A DNA stretch of 64,000 bases from Gammaproteobacteria bacterium (GTDB taxonomy: Bacteria; Pseudomonadota; Gammaproteobacteria; Chromatiales; Chromatiaceae), in the NCBI GenBank assembly GCA_020445255.1, contig JAGRGY010000019.1:1-64000 (forward strand), read 5' to 3'. Below are positions 28,950 through 38,609 of the stretch, in pieces. Position 1 is the first letter of the stretch. Each line of letters starts with the position of its first letter. A program made the position numbers and the translations under genes. The notes below the pieces were generated by a model. It was not told where the DNA came from. It worked only from the letters and a program-made list of their open reading frames with translations, and did no database searches.

Positions 28950-29687
28950 GTGACGACAAGCTACGAACGACTACTCGGCGTCAACATAGATCACGTGGCG
29001 ACGCTGCGTCAGGCGCGTGGTACGCGGTACCCGGAACCGGTTCAGGCCGCATTGGTCGCGGAGCAGGCGGGCGCCGACTCGATCACGCTTCATCTGCGCG
29101 AAGATCGGCGGCACATCCAGGATCGAGACGTCGAGATCCTGGCGGGCATGTTGCAGACGCGAATGAATCTGGAGATGGCCGCAACCACCGAAATGCTGGC
29201 GATCGCCCGGCGCATCAAGCCTGCTGATTGTTGCCTGGTGCCGGAGCGGCGCGCGGAATTGACCACCGAAGGGGGGCTGGATGCAGCCGGCAACTTGGCC
29301 TACCTGCGAGACTTTTGCGCCGGTCTGGCCGAAGCCGGCGTGCGCGTGTCGCTATTTATCGATGCCGATCCGCGGCAAATCGATGCGGCACGCGAGATCG
29401 GCGCGCCGGCCATAGAGATCCACACCGGCCACTATGCGGACGCGCGCAGCGCCCAATCGAAATCGCAACAGCTGGCGGCGATCGCCACGGCAGTGGCACA
29501 CGGTGTCGAGATCGGTTTGCTGGTCAATGCCGGACACGGGCTTGATTACCACAACGTCAGGGCCGTCGCCGGAATCGCCGGCATCCGCGAGTTCAACATC
29601 GGTCACGCCATCGTCAGCAGGGCGATTTTTTCCGGCTTGCATCGTGCCGTCGCCGATATGAAGCGTCTGCTGCAGCCGCCCGGCTAG
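28950..29687 (+). CDS. pdxJ: Pyridoxine 5'-phosphate synthase
   Basis: 245 residues, GTG start. Active-site pieces are [16 protein letters not shown], a histidine and glutamate in EIHTGHYAD, and [11 protein letters not shown]. PdxJ joins 1-deoxyxylulose 5-phosphate with 3-amino-2-oxopropyl phosphate to form pyridoxine phosphate. It ends the long rpoE-lep-rnc operon; acpS, its usual follower in E. coli, is not here. The 109 bases before it show no clear promoter. Confidence 0.96.
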   Translation: MTTSYERLLGVNIDHVATLRQARGTRYPEPVQAALVAEQAGADSITLHLREDRRHIQDRDVEILAGMLQTRMNLEMAATTEMLAIARRIKPADCCLVPERRAELTTEGGLDAAGNLAYLRDFCAGLAEAGVRVSLFIDADPRQIDAAREIGAPAIEIHTGHYADARSAQSKSQQLAAIATAVAHGVEIGLLVNAGHGLDYHNVRAVAGIAGIREFNIGHAIVSRAIFSGLHRAVADMKRLLQPPG

Positions 29688-29698
29688 GCCGTCGCAGT

Positions 29699-32092
29699 CT
29701 ACAGCCCCGCGATACGACGACTTTCGCGATCGACCCGTTCCAGCAGCATGCTGGCTGCCACCTCATCCTCGAGCGAAATGGCTGGTTGAAGATCGGCAAG
29801 CGCATGGTAGAGCGCCGGAACGCCACACACGGCGGCAGCACCATGCAGACGGTGGGCAAGCTGCCACAGTTCGCCCCAGTCCCGGTCCTGCAGCGTACGT
29901 TTCAGTTCGTCGATCGACTGGGGCAGATCGTCTCGCAGCTCGGTGAACAGCTTGTCCGCGATGCTTGCTGATCCGCCCGCGATCCGCAGCGCCTGGTCTT
30001 CGTCGCGTACCGGCCAGACCTGGGGCTCGGCGACCTGGGCTGCAGCATCTATGTAAGGTTTGGGCACGCGGCCCGACAACAGCTCCACGACGGTGTTGCG
30101 CAGTTCGTCCTCGCTGACCGGTTTGATCAGAAAGCGGTCGATGCCCGCCCGGGCGATGTCACGCTGGTTCTTCTCGGCCGCATCGGCGGTCAGCGCCACG
30201 ATGTGTTGCGGCGCCCCGGTGGCCAGCTGTTGCATGCGGCGCGCGGCGTCGAGGCCGTTCATGCGCGGCATGTGCACGTCGAGAAACGCCATGTCAACCT
30301 GATGCACCATGGCGAGTTCGACGGCCTCGTCGCCGTCCGTAGCCTGCAGGACATCGGCGCCAAGCTCCTGAAGCAGGTGAGTGATCAGCTGCAGATTGAT
30401 GGCATTGTCGTCCGCTGCCACGCAGGTCTTGCCGCGCAACACGAGCCCTTGCTCGTCCATCGCCGCGGTCGATGCGGTTAGGCCCGCGGGTGTCTTTCGA
30501 TCACTCCTTGCCGGTGCCACCGTGCCGCGTAGACAGCCGCGCAGGCTTTGCTGCAGATGTCGGCGCTGGGGCGGTTTACTCAAGCAGTAGTTCGCGCCGT
30601 ACGTGGCGAATCGGGCAAGCAGTTCCTCGTCGGACGTGGATACAAGCGCAATGATCGGCAGTCGGTAGTCGCGTTGCATGCGCTCAACCAGCGCCAGCGC
30701 GTGCTTGATGTGGCGCTCATCGTCGTCGCAACTGATCACGATCAATGAGTACCGTGTCATGTCAACGCCATCCAGTTCACCTTCGCGCGCAAAATCGTCT
30801 ATTGCGAGCCCCATGTCGTTGAAGGCATTGCGCAGCGCGATCCTCGAAAGGTCGTGCCTGTCCAGCAGCAGCGCGCGGCGGTTCAACGGCGGAGTGTGGC
30901 GCACTGCCGGTGTGTCGGGATCGCGCTCGAGCTCGAGGGTCACGCGAAACACGGAGCCCTCAGCCAGTCGGCTGTTCACGTCGATCCGGCCATTCATCGC
31001 ACAGGCGAGCGAATGACAAATGCTCAGGCCGAGCCCGGTGCCGCCGAACACGCGGTTGGTGTTGGCGCTTCCCTGATCGAATGCCCGGAACAGGCGCTGC
31101 TGTTCGCCGAGCGGTATGCCGATGCCGGTGTCGCTGACAGCAAACGTGACGTTGAGTTTGTGCTGGTCCTCCTCATCGACCATCACCCGCACGACGATCT
31201 CGCCGCGATCGGTGAACTTCACGGCATTTCCGATCAGGTTGTTGAGGATCTGGATGATTCGGGTCTCATCACCGACGAGGTGGTCCGGGACGTCGCTATA
31301 CACCATGGATATGAGTTCCAGGTGGCGCGCGTGCGCCTGCGGTGCCCACAGTGCCACGGCACTCTCGACGCATGCGCGGAGCTGGAACGGCTCGTGGTTC
31401 AGTACCAGTTTGCCCGACTCGAGCTGCGAGAAATCGAGGATGTCATCGACGATGCGCAACAGCGACGAGGCGGATTTCTGGATCGTGTCGACGAAGTCTC
31501 TCTGCTTTTCGCTCAGGTCGGTCTTGGCCAGCAGGCGGGTAAAGCCGATGATGCCATTCATCGGAGTGCGTATCTCGTGACTCATGTTGGCCAGAAACTC
31601 GGACTTGGTCCGACTGGCCTCGATCGCGCGACGTCGTGCCAAATCGAGTTCGGCGTTGCGGATTTCGACGACCTCCATGCTTTCCTGCGCTTCGCGTGTC
31701 GCCTGGTCGATCTTTTCCTGCAACCTGTCCTGCGCCATCACGAGTTCCTGCGCCATTGCGTTGAAGCCGCTTTCGAGTTCGCCCATCTCACCCTCGGAGA
31801 TGCGAAAGACCCGGGCATCGCGTTCACCGTCCTGAAAGCGCTTCATCACACGGTTGACGATCTTCAGCGGTCGCAGCATGTGGCGCAGCCGGTACGAGGC
31901 GATCACGATCGTGACCGAAAGCGCCAGCAGCAGCAGGCCGATCCAGGCGGCCGCGAGGTCGGCCCGGTCGACGGCCAGCCACAGGTAGGCGCCGGGCAGC
32001 AGGGCAGTGGTGAGCAGCGGACCGAGAGTCAAAAGGTATTCGCGGTAATAGACCCGGTCGGAGGAGTAGAACTTGGGGAGATTCAGCGCCAT
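29699..32092 (-). CDS. barA: BarA/GacS-type hybrid sensor histidine kinase without a periplasmic sensor domain
   Basis: 797 residues from the ATG at 32092; the frame opens upstream, but that part would cross the cysM promoter and is not protein-like. Order: two membrane helices (about 21-41 and 47-66), HAMP linker, phospho-accepting His172 in [11 protein letters not shown], ATPase domain ([25 protein letters not shown]), a pseudo-receiver whose phosphorylation site is serine (LIVISCDDD), a true receiver (AADDN, FLDVHMP) and an HPt domain (AHRLHGAA). It should phosphorylate a UvrY/GacA partner and control CsrA-antagonist small RNAs. Only about five residues separate the two helices, whereas BarA and GacS normally have a large periplasmic domain there. 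Divergent from cysM, as in Pseudomonas. Confidence 0.9.
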   Translation of the reverse strand: MALNLPKFYSSDRVYYREYLLTLGPLLTTALLPGAYLWLAVDRADLAAAWIGLLLLALSVTIVIASYRLRHMLRPLKIVNRVMKRFQDGERDARVFRISEGEMGELESGFNAMAQELVMAQDRLQEKIDQATREAQESMEVVEIRNAELDLARRRAIEASRTKSEFLANMSHEIRTPMNGIIGFTRLLAKTDLSEKQRDFVDTIQKSASSLLRIVDDILDFSQLESGKLVLNHEPFQLRACVESAVALWAPQAHARHLELISMVYSDVPDHLVGDETRIIQILNNLIGNAVKFTDRGEIVVRVMVDEEDQHKLNVTFAVSDTGIGIPLGEQQRLFRAFDQGSANTNRVFGGTGLGLSICHSLACAMNGRIDVNSRLAEGSVFRVTLELERDPDTPAVRHTPPLNRRALLLDRHDLSRIALRNAFNDMGLAIDDFAREGELDGVDMTRYSLIVISCDDDERHIKHALALVERMQRDYRLPIIALVSTSDEELLARFATYGANYCLSKPPQRRHLQQSLRGCLRGTVAPARSDRKTPAGLTASTAAMDEQGLVLRGKTCVAADDNAINLQLITHLLQELGADVLQATDGDEAVELAMVHQVDMAFLDVHMPRMNGLDAARRMQQLATGAPQHIVALTADAAEKNQRDIARAGIDRFLIKPVSEDELRNTVVELLSGRVPKPYIDAAAQVAEPQVWPVRDEDQALRIAGGSASIADKLFTELRDDLPQSIDELKRTLQDRDWGELWQLAHRLHGAAAVCGVPALYHALADLQPAISLEDEVAASMLLERVDRESRRIAGL

Positions 32093-32181
32093 TCGTGCGG
32101 ATCCCGAGGCCGTGCCCTGTGCGTTGCCCACGCGGCCGATACTACCTCGTTTTGCCTCCGGCGATTGAGTAAACTGACGGC

Positions 32182-33075
32182 ATGAAATACCCGACGATAG
32201 AGGCCTCTGTCGGCAATACGCCGCTTGTGCGACTGCAGCGCATACCCGGCGCAACTGACAACGTGATCCTGGCCAAGCTCGAAGGCAACAATCCGGCTGG
32301 TTCAGTCAAGGACCGGCCGGCAATGTCGATGATCCGGCGCGCCGAGGAACGCGGTGAAATTCGTCCCGGAGACACCCTGATCGAGGCCACCAGCGGAAAC
32401 ACCGGGATTGCGTTGGCGATGGCGGCAGCGATCCGGGGATTTCGGATGGTCCTGATCATGCCGGACAACCTGAGCGTAGAGCGCCGCGCCGCGATGCGCG
32501 CTTATGGTGCCGAGTTGATCCTGGTGACGCGCGAGCAGGGCATGGAGGGTGCGCGTGATCTGGCGCTGCAGATGCAGCGCGAGGGTCGCGGCAAGGTACT
32601 CAATCAATTCGCAAACCCCGACAACCCGCGTGCTCATTACGAAACCACCGGTCCAGAGATCTGGCGCGACACCGCTGGCAGCGTCACCCATTTCGTCAGC
32701 GCCATGGGTACGACCGGTACGATCATGGGGACTGCGCGGTATCTTCGTGAACAACGCCCGCGGCCGGCCATCATCGGCGTACAACCGGCCGAAGGTGCGT
32801 CAATTCCGGGTATCCGGCGCTGGCCGCCGGAGTATGTTCCCGACATCTTCGATTCCACCCTGGTCGACCGCGAGATGGACGTGACGCAGGACGACGCCGA
32901 GGAAATGACCCGCCGACTCGCCGCTGAGGAAGGCATCTTCTGCGGTATATCCTCGGGCGGAGCGGTCGCTGCAGCGCTGCGATTGTCGGGGGAGGTCTGC
33001 AATGCCGTGATCGTTGCGATCATTTGCGATCGCGGCGACCGCTATCTGTCAACAGGCGTGTTTCCTTCGGAGTAA
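32182..33075 (+). CDS. cysM: Cysteine synthase B
   Basis: 297 residues. The PLP lysine is in [11 protein letters not shown], the phosphate-binding loop in [11 protein letters not shown], and GTTGTIMG and GISSGGAV follow. CysM makes cysteine from O-acetylserine and sulfide or thiosulfate. The form with KDRPA and the shorter length is CysM rather than CysK, and the barA-cysM-rlmD context agrees. It begins an eight-gene operon with almost no spacing. Confidence 0.95.
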   Translation: MKYPTIEASVGNTPLVRLQRIPGATDNVILAKLEGNNPAGSVKDRPAMSMIRRAEERGEIRPGDTLIEATSGNTGIALAMAAAIRGFRMVLIMPDNLSVERRAAMRAYGAELILVTREQGMEGARDLALQMQREGRGKVLNQFANPDNPRAHYETTGPEIWRDTAGSVTHFVSAMGTTGTIMGTARYLREQRPRPAIIGVQPAEGASIPGIRRWPPEYVPDIFDSTLVDREMDVTQDDAEEMTRRLAAEEGIFCGISSGGAVAAALRLSGEVCNAVIVAIICDRGDRYLSTGVFPSE

Positions 33076-33077
33076 GT

Positions 33078-33812
33078 ATGCGTTTCTCGGTATTCGCGTT
33101 GTCCAGCGTGCCCGATGTCGTCACCGCACGCCGCAACCTTGCGCTCGATGATCTCGATGACAAAGCCGTTGCGAAGGTCCTGTTCCACCAGCGCAAGCAG
33201 CGAACCGGCTCGAGTGAGAATCTGCGCTGGGACGAGCGCATGCTGGCGAGCGTTTCGATCATCCATCATTCGATCGACAACGTGCAGATCGTGACCCACG
33301 ATTTCGCCTCCGACGACGAGCCCGCGATGTTGCGTGCGTACTATACGAGCGCGTTGCGCAGTGGCTGCATGGTGTCGTGGAATCCCGACGCACTCGATCT
33401 CCCGCTGGTGCACTTCCGCTCGTTGCTGCATCGTGTCAGCTATCCGGCATATTGGGACGCGATCAACGAACGCAGCGACTTTCATCTCAGCATCGTTGAT
33501 CGGCTGGCCCCCGGTGGCAGCGATCTCCCATCGCTCGATTCGATTGCGCGCAAAGTGGGGTTTCCCGGGATGCTCGGCCGCGGCGAGGATGCAGTGTACG
33601 AAGGCTGGCTCCGGCGCGATTCGACCGACGCAGTGGCGGCCAGTGACCTCGCGGCGTTGAACAGCTATCTGCTTGCGCTGCGGGTGTTCTCGCTGACAGG
33701 GCAGGTCACGCGACATGACGTCGAGCGCGTGGAAGTCCGGTTGCGTGGTGATCTCAGTGCGCGCAAGGCCGGTCATTTCACCGATTTCCTGCGTGCCTGG
33801 GAGCGCGCCTGA
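33078..33812 (+). CDS. PolB-like 3'-5' exonuclease homologue lacking catalytic residues
   Basis: 244 residues from the ATG at 33078, two bases after cysM. The fold and family (predicted PolB-type exonuclease, DEDDy superfamily, usually found next to cysM) are recognisable from VPDVVTARRNLALDDLDD, VLFHQRKQRTGS, VSWNPDALDLPLVHFRSLLHRV, KVGFPGMLGRG and LNSYLLALRV. In active members motif I reads FDIET; here it is FALSS (Ala7 and Ser9 for Asp and Glu). The motif III YCETD before LNTYL is ASDLA here. Only the motif II aspartate (LDLP) remains, and a stretch after it is shorter than usual. It is therefore probably not a nuclease, but the frame is intact and kept in an operon. Family details are from memory. 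Confidence 0.7.
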   Translation: MRFSVFALSSVPDVVTARRNLALDDLDDKAVAKVLFHQRKQRTGSSENLRWDERMLASVSIIHHSIDNVQIVTHDFASDDEPAMLRAYYTSALRSGCMVSWNPDALDLPLVHFRSLLHRVSYPAYWDAINERSDFHLSIVDRLAPGGSDLPSLDSIARKVGFPGMLGRGEDAVYEGWLRRDSTDAVAASDLAALNSYLLALRVFSLTGQVTRHDVERVEVRLRGDLSARKAGHFTDFLRAWERA

Positions 33813-35144
33813 ATGGGCGGGAGGAGAAGGCGCAGGCGGGCGCCGGAAGGTGAGTTCCTTGCCGAAATCAACGGTATGGCGCATGACGGCAGAGGCGTCG
33901 CGCGTGTCGACGGGAAGGCGACATTCATCCACGGCGCATTGCCGGGTGAAGAGGTGCGGTTCCGCTACCTGAGCTGTCGCCGCAACCATGACGAGGGTCA
34001 GGTCGTCAGCGTGATCCGTGCTGCACCCGAGCGTGTGACGCCGCGCTGTGACAGCTATGGCGTGTGCGGCGGGTGCAGCCTGCAGCACATGGATCCTGAT
34101 GCCCAGCTGGCGGCCAAGCAGCGTGTACTGCTCGACAACCTGCGCCAGATTGGTGATGTCGAACCGCAGCAGGTACTGCCACCGTTGCGCAATGACTCGC
34201 CGTGGGGCTATCGGCGCAAGGCGCGACTCGGCGTCAAGGACGTTCCGCGCAAGGGCAAGGTGCTGGTGGGCTTCCGCGAACGCGGATCGAGCTTCGTGAC
34301 CGACGTGGCAAAGTGCCACGTCCTGCACCCGCACGTCGGCGAGCGGCTGCCGGCGCTGAGCGGGCTGATCGAGTCGCTGACCATCAGCCGCCGCGTTCCG
34401 CAGATCGAGATTGCAATGGACGACGCGCAATGCGTGCTGATTCTGCGCGTGCTCGATCCACTTGGCGGAGGCGATGCGGACAGATTGCGTGCTTTCGCCG
34501 CGGAGCATGATGTGACTTTCTACCTTCAGCCGGGTGGGCCCGATAGCGTCGTTCCCCTGGATACCGCCGTCGACCTGCATTACCGGCTGCCCGAAGACGG
34601 ACTGAGGTTGTCGTTCCGGCCCGGCGACTTCACCCAGGTGAACAGCGACATCAACAGGAAGATGATCGCCGCGGCGATGGATTTGCTGGAGCTGCACGCA
34701 GACGAAGCCGTGCTCGACCTGTTTTGCGGCATCGGCAACTTTACTCTGCCCATGGCACGCCGCGCGGCGCACGTCGTCGGTGTCGAGGGCGATGCGGGCC
34801 TGGTCGCGCGTGCGCGTGAGAATTCCCGGCACAACGCAATTGACAATGCCGAGTTCTTCACTGCCGACCTGTACGGCGATCTGTCAGCCGAGCCGTGGAC
34901 CGGGCGTCGCTACGACAAGGTCCTGTTGGATCCGCCGCGCAGTGGGGCGTTCGAGGTGCTGCCGTTGATCGCCCGGCTCGGCGTGCGGCGCGTCGTCTAC
35001 GTTTCCTGCTATCCCGGCACGCTGGCACGGGATGCGGGCGAACTGGTCAGCAAACATGGTTTTCGATTGAGCCGCGCCGGGGTGATGGACATGTTTCCCC
35101 ATACGGCGCACGTCGAGTCGATCGCAGTGTTTGACAGGGACTGA
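33813..35144 (+). CDS. rlmD: 23S rRNA (uracil-1939-C5)-methyltransferase
   Basis: 443 residues. An N-terminal TRAM domain (about 14-70) is followed by the iron-sulfur cysteines CDSYGVCGGCSLQH and a later cysteine in KCHVLH. The SAM-binding domain has VLDLFCGIGNFTLP; DPPRSGA and the catalytic cysteine in VYVSCYPGTLARD close the site. RlmD methylates U1939. The ATG directly follows the previous stop. In most gammaproteobacteria relA comes next; here a CYTH gene does. Confidence 0.95.
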   Translation: MGGRRRRRRAPEGEFLAEINGMAHDGRGVARVDGKATFIHGALPGEEVRFRYLSCRRNHDEGQVVSVIRAAPERVTPRCDSYGVCGGCSLQHMDPDAQLAAKQRVLLDNLRQIGDVEPQQVLPPLRNDSPWGYRRKARLGVKDVPRKGKVLVGFRERGSSFVTDVAKCHVLHPHVGERLPALSGLIESLTISRRVPQIEIAMDDAQCVLILRVLDPLGGGDADRLRAFAAEHDVTFYLQPGGPDSVVPLDTAVDLHYRLPEDGLRLSFRPGDFTQVNSDINRKMIAAAMDLLELHADEAVLDLFCGIGNFTLPMARRAAHVVGVEGDAGLVARARENSRHNAIDNAEFFTADLYGDLSAEPWTGRRYDKVLLDPPRSGAFEVLPLIARLGVRRVVYVSCYPGTLARDAGELVSKHGFRLSRAGVMDMFPHTAHVESIAVFDRD

Positions 35145-35145
35145 C

Positions 35146-35613
35146 ATGGCCATCGAGATCGAACGCAAATTCCTGCTGTGCTCCGATGCCTGGCGCAGCG
35201 AGGTGCACGAAAGCGTGCGTCTGGTCCAGGGCTACATCGCGCGTGGCGAAGCGACCGCCGTGCGGGTACGAATCAGCGGAGAGCGTGCCGAACTGAACAT
35301 CAAACATTCGACCGACGGCGTGCATCGGTTCGAATACGAGTACCCGCTGCCGATCGACGATGCGCGCGAGCTGCTCGACAAGGTGGCACTGCGACCGCTG
35401 ATCGACAAGACCCGGCACCTCGTCGAACGCGGCGATCACCTGTGGGAGATCGACGAGTTTCACGGCGACAACGCCGGCCTCATCGTGGCGGAAATCGAGC
35501 TCGCTGATGCCGACGAGCCGTTCGAGCGACCGGCCTGGCTCGGCGAGGAGGTCTCACGCGACGTACGCTACTTCAACAGCAACCTGAGCAGGCACCCCTA
35601 CTCGCAATGGTGA
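35146..35613 (+). CDS. CYTH-domain triphosphatase
   Basis: 155 residues from the ATG at 35146, which has AGGGA six bases upstream. It begins with the CYTH signature IEIERKFLL (ExExK) and shows the tunnel residues VRVRISG, LNIKHS, FEYEYPL, WEIDEFHG and VAEIELA. Stand-alone short CYTH proteins of bacteria hydrolyse inorganic triphosphate; class IV adenylate cyclase is a less likely alternative. It is one base from rlmD and overlaps the next gene by seven bases. Confidence 0.88.
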   Translation: MAIEIERKFLLCSDAWRSEVHESVRLVQGYIARGEATAVRVRISGERAELNIKHSTDGVHRFEYEYPLPIDDARELLDKVALRPLIDKTRHLVERGDHLWEIDEFHGDNAGLIVAEIELADADEPFERPAWLGEEVSRDVRYFNSNLSRHPYSQW

Positions 35614-37079
35614 GGCTCGCCATAACGGGTCTTCTGCTGGTGCTGGCAGCGTGCAACGGCCGGGATCCACAGGCAATCGTCTTCGCTGTGGCCAGCGCGC
35701 CAACGGTCCTCGATCCGCGGCTCGCCAGCGACGCCGCCTCGGAACGGGTGAATGCCCTGTTGTTCGACCGCCTGGTCGTGCTCGACGATCGTGGTGAGCC
35801 GGTCGCCCAGATGGGACGCTGGCAGCAGCTGGGACCAAGGCACTATCGCGTGGAGCTCGTACCGGAAAGGCGGGCATTCGCGGATGGCCGCCAGCCGGAC
35901 GCACACGACGTCGTCGCCACGTATCAAAGCGTGCTGGATCCGGCGCTGGCCTCTCCACACCGCGGCGGTCTTGCCCACATCGAATCGATCGTCGCGGTCG
36001 ATCCGTCGACTGTCGACTTCAGTTTGTCGCGTGACGACCCCCTGTTTCCACTGCGACTGACGATCGGCATCCTGCCGGCGGCCCAGGCACGCCAGACAGA
36101 TGCCGTCGAAACACCGCGCGGCAGCGGGGCATTCGCCTTCCAGCGGCGCAGCGGCAACGGCAGGCTGGAGCTGCGCAGGCGCAGCGATGGGCAAAGGCTG
36201 GTGATCGAACAGGTCGCCGACCCTACGATGCGGACCCTGAAACTCTTGCGCGGCGAGGCCGATCTCGTGCAGAACGATCTGCCGCCGGAGATGGTTGCGT
36301 ATCTGGCCGACCGGCCGGCCGTCGAGCTGACCACGCGTCCGGGTACGACCTTCGCCTACCTTGGCTTCAATATGGCCGACCCGATACTGGCACGGCGCCA
36401 GGTACGCGCGGCGGTCGCGCACGCGATCGATCGCGACGCGATCATCCGCCACCTGTTCGGCGGGCGGGCGGAGAAGGCGGAATCGGTGCTGCGGCCGGGG
36501 CATTGGGCCGGGGTCGGCGATATGCAGCCGTTCGGTTTCGATCCGGAAACGTCGCGTCGCCTGCTGGCGGAGGCGGGATTCGGTCCCGCCAACCCGCTCA
36601 ACCTGGTCTACAAGACCAGTACCGATCCCCTGCGCCTGCGCATCGCACACGTGTTCCAACAGCAACTGGCCGATGTCGGCATCCGGCTCGAGATCGCCAG
36701 TTACGACTGGGGCACGTTTTTCGGTGACATCAAAGCGGGGCGGTTCCAGCTGTACAGCCTGGCCTGGGTTGGTGTGAACAGCCCGGATATCCTGCGATAT
36801 GCTTTTCACAGTGCATCGCGACCACCGGCGGGCGCCAACCGCGGCCGCTACCATTCCGTGGTGGTCGATCGACTGGTCGAGGAGGCCGAGAAACTGCAGG
36901 CGGCACAGGCCGCGGTATTGCTGCGCGAGGCGCAGCGCCAGGTTCACGACGACCTGGTCTACGTGCCGCTGTGGTATGAGGCCAATGTCGCGGTCAGCGG
37001 CGACGTATCGGGGTTTGCACCTGGATTCGACGGCAACTATCTCGCCCTGCAACGGGTGATGAAGCGTGATGGCCACTGA
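35607..37079 (+). CDS. Peptide ABC transporter substrate-binding lipoprotein (family 5)
   Basis: 490 residues. The signal peptide ends in a lipobox, LVLAAC, so the protein is a lipid-anchored periplasmic receptor. The SBP family 5 fold is shown by VLDPRLASDAASERVNALLFD, YRVELVPERRAFADG, DAHDVVATY, AVAHAIDRDAII and the C-terminal LRYAFHS and VYVPLWYE. Relatives bind di- and oligopeptides, including murein peptides (MppA). The stop overlaps the next gene, a YkuD enzyme, and two permeases follow, so these genes should work together. Confidence 0.88.
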   Translation: MVRLAITGLLLVLAACNGRDPQAIVFAVASAPTVLDPRLASDAASERVNALLFDRLVVLDDRGEPVAQMGRWQQLGPRHYRVELVPERRAFADGRQPDAHDVVATYQSVLDPALASPHRGGLAHIESIVAVDPSTVDFSLSRDDPLFPLRLTIGILPAAQARQTDAVETPRGSGAFAFQRRSGNGRLELRRRSDGQRLVIEQVADPTMRTLKLLRGEADLVQNDLPPEMVAYLADRPAVELTTRPGTTFAYLGFNMADPILARRQVRAAVAHAIDRDAIIRHLFGGRAEKAESVLRPGHWAGVGDMQPFGFDPETSRRLLAEAGFGPANPLNLVYKTSTDPLRLRIAHVFQQQLADVGIRLEIASYDWGTFFGDIKAGRFQLYSLAWVGVNSPDILRYAFHSASRPPAGANRGRYHSVVVDRLVEEAEKLQAAQAAVLLREAQRQVHDDLVYVPLWYEANVAVSGDVSGFAPGFDGNYLALQRVMKRDGH

Positions 37080-37584
37080 GCACGAAACCTGGATCCATGT
37101 CGACATCGAGCGTCAACGGCTCACGCTTTACGCCGGCGCGGCGATCGTCGCGCGCTGGCCGGTGTCGACCGCACTCAACGGTGCCGGCGAACAAGCCGAC
37201 AGCGGATGCACGCCGCGTGGCGAACACCGCATCCGTCTGCGTATCGGTGACGGTTGCCCAATGGGTACGGTGTTCGTCGGCCGTCGCCCCACGGGCGAGA
37301 TATGCGACGAGGTGTTGCGCGGCGCGTTTCCCGACCGCGACTGGATACTGACCCGCATTCTGTGGCTGACGGGCATCGAGACCGGGTTCAACCGTGGCAG
37401 CGGTTGCGACTCGCTGCGGCGATTCATCTATATCCACGGCTGTCCCGACGATGCCCCGATCGGCGTGCCCCTTTCTCACGGCTGCGTGCGCATGCGTAAT
37501 GCCGATATCGTCGATCTGTTCGACCGCGTCAGGTCCGGGACACGTGTCTACATCGGGTCCTTGCCGCTGGTAGACGATGACTAG
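37069..37584 (+). CDS. YkuD-family L,D-transpeptidase or L,D-carboxypeptidase, apparently cytoplasmic
   Basis: 171 residues from the ATG at 37069 (a GTG stands just before it). The catalytic YkuD signature is complete: HGCPDDAPIGVPLSHGCVRM with the nucleophile cysteine near residue 142. There is no signal peptide or membrane helix; the protein begins with the beta strand TWIHVDIERQRLTLYAG. Periplasmic L,D-transpeptidases are exported, so this one probably acts in the cytoplasm. Short cytoplasmic YkuD enzymes are known as L,D-carboxypeptidases in peptidoglycan recycling (ElsL of Acinetobacter). It lies between a peptide-binding protein and two peptide permeases. Confidence 0.82.
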   Translation: MATEHETWIHVDIERQRLTLYAGAAIVARWPVSTALNGAGEQADSGCTPRGEHRIRLRIGDGCPMGTVFVGRRPTGEICDEVLRGAFPDRDWILTRILWLTGIETGFNRGSGCDSLRRFIYIHGCPDDAPIGVPLSHGCVRMRNADIVDLFDRVRSGTRVYIGSLPLVDDD

Positions 37585-37602
37585 CCGGCACCCTGCGCCG
37601 GC
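37584..37602 (+). other. GC-rich hairpin before the permease genes
   Basis: GCCGGC at 37584-37589 and again at 37597-37602 can form a 6-bp stem with a 7-base loop right at the stop codon of the YkuD gene. No T-run follows, so it is not a classical terminator; it may slow transcription or protect the upstream mRNA. Confidence 0.3.
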
Positions 37603-37673
37603 GTCCGGTCGCGGATATCGATTCGATCTCGCTGGCGGCGTTCCGGTACCCACACGACCGAGCACTTTGACCG

Positions 37674-38609
37674 ATGACTAGGCTGCTCAAGGCGCTTGCA
37701 GACGCGTTGCTCGTGCTGTTCGGTGTCAGTACCCTGGTGTTCGTGCTGCTGGCCGTGGTGCCGGGTGATCCGGTCGACGTGGTACTCGGTGAATCCGCGC
37801 AGTCCGCCGATCGCGAGGCGATGCGCGAGGCGCTCGGATTGAATCGACCGCTGGTCGAGCGCTGGGGCGCGTTCTATCTGGACTTGCTGCAAGGCGATTT
37901 GGGTGAGTCCCTGGTGCGTCGCGAGCCGGTGTCGGCGCTGATCGCGCAGCGCCTGCCATGGACGTTGGCGCTGGCGGGTGCCGCTTTGCTGGTGGTGCTG
38001 CTCATCTCGCTCCCCGCCGGTATGCTTGCAGCGCGCAACCACAATCGCTGGCCTGATCGAGCGGTACAGGTCATTGCGCTACTCGGTCTTTCGATACCGA
38101 ACTTCTGGCTCGGCCCGCTCTTCGTGATGCTGTTCTCGATCGGTCTCGGCTGGTTGCCGGTCAGCGGCAACCAGGGCGCGGCAAGCGTCGTGCTGCCGGC
38201 GCTGACGCTCGGCCTCTCGATGGCGGCCGTCAGCACCCGGATGTTGCGCGCCAGCCTTCTGGAGATCATGTCCCAGCCGTACCTGCGTACCGCGCGCTGC
38301 AAGGGCCTCGACGAGCACGCGGTGATGTATCGGCATGCGCTACCGAACGCGCTGGCGCCTTTCATCACGGTGCTCGGGCTGCAGCTCGGCGCACTGTTGG
38401 CAGGCGCGGTGATCACCGAGGTGGTGTTCGCGTGGCCCGGCATCGGCACCTTGCTGGTCGACGCGATCGGCCAGCGCGACTACCCGGTCGTGCAGGGGGT
38501 GGTGCTGGTGATTGCGTTCGGCTACGTGCTCAGCAATCGCCTCGCGGACCTGCTTGTCGCACGTGTCGACCCCAGGATCGGGGCGGCGGATACCGGGGCC
38601 GGGACGTGA
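37674..38609 (+). CDS. Peptide ABC transporter permease, DppB/OppB type
   Basis: 311 residues with six membrane segments. The N-terminal pattern LLVLFGVSTLVFVLLAVVPG and GDPVDVVLG is typical of the first permease of peptide importers, and the ATPase-docking loop reads TARCKGLDEHAVMYRHALPNAL. It overlaps the second permease by four bases (GTGA). The ATPases DppD and DppF are missing from the window, so the pair must borrow them or they are encoded elsewhere. Confidence 0.93.
   Translation: MTRLLKALADALLVLFGVSTLVFVLLAVVPGDPVDVVLGESAQSADREAMREALGLNRPLVERWGAFYLDLLQGDLGESLVRREPVSALIAQRLPWTLALAGAALLVVLLISLPAGMLAARNHNRWPDRAVQVIALLGLSIPNFWLGPLFVMLFSIGLGWLPVSGNQGAASVVLPALTLGLSMAAVSTRMLRASLLEIMSQPYLRTARCKGLDEHAVMYRHALPNALAPFITVLGLQLGALLAGAVITEVVFAWPGIGTLLVDAIGQRDYPVVQGVVLVIAFGYVLSNRLADLLVARVDPRIGAADTGAGT

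Noticed and set aside
32093-32254. N-terminal extension of the barA frame
   Set aside because: It would run into the cysM coding region and has no hydrophobic or domain features; the ATG at 32092 stands just before the first membrane helix.
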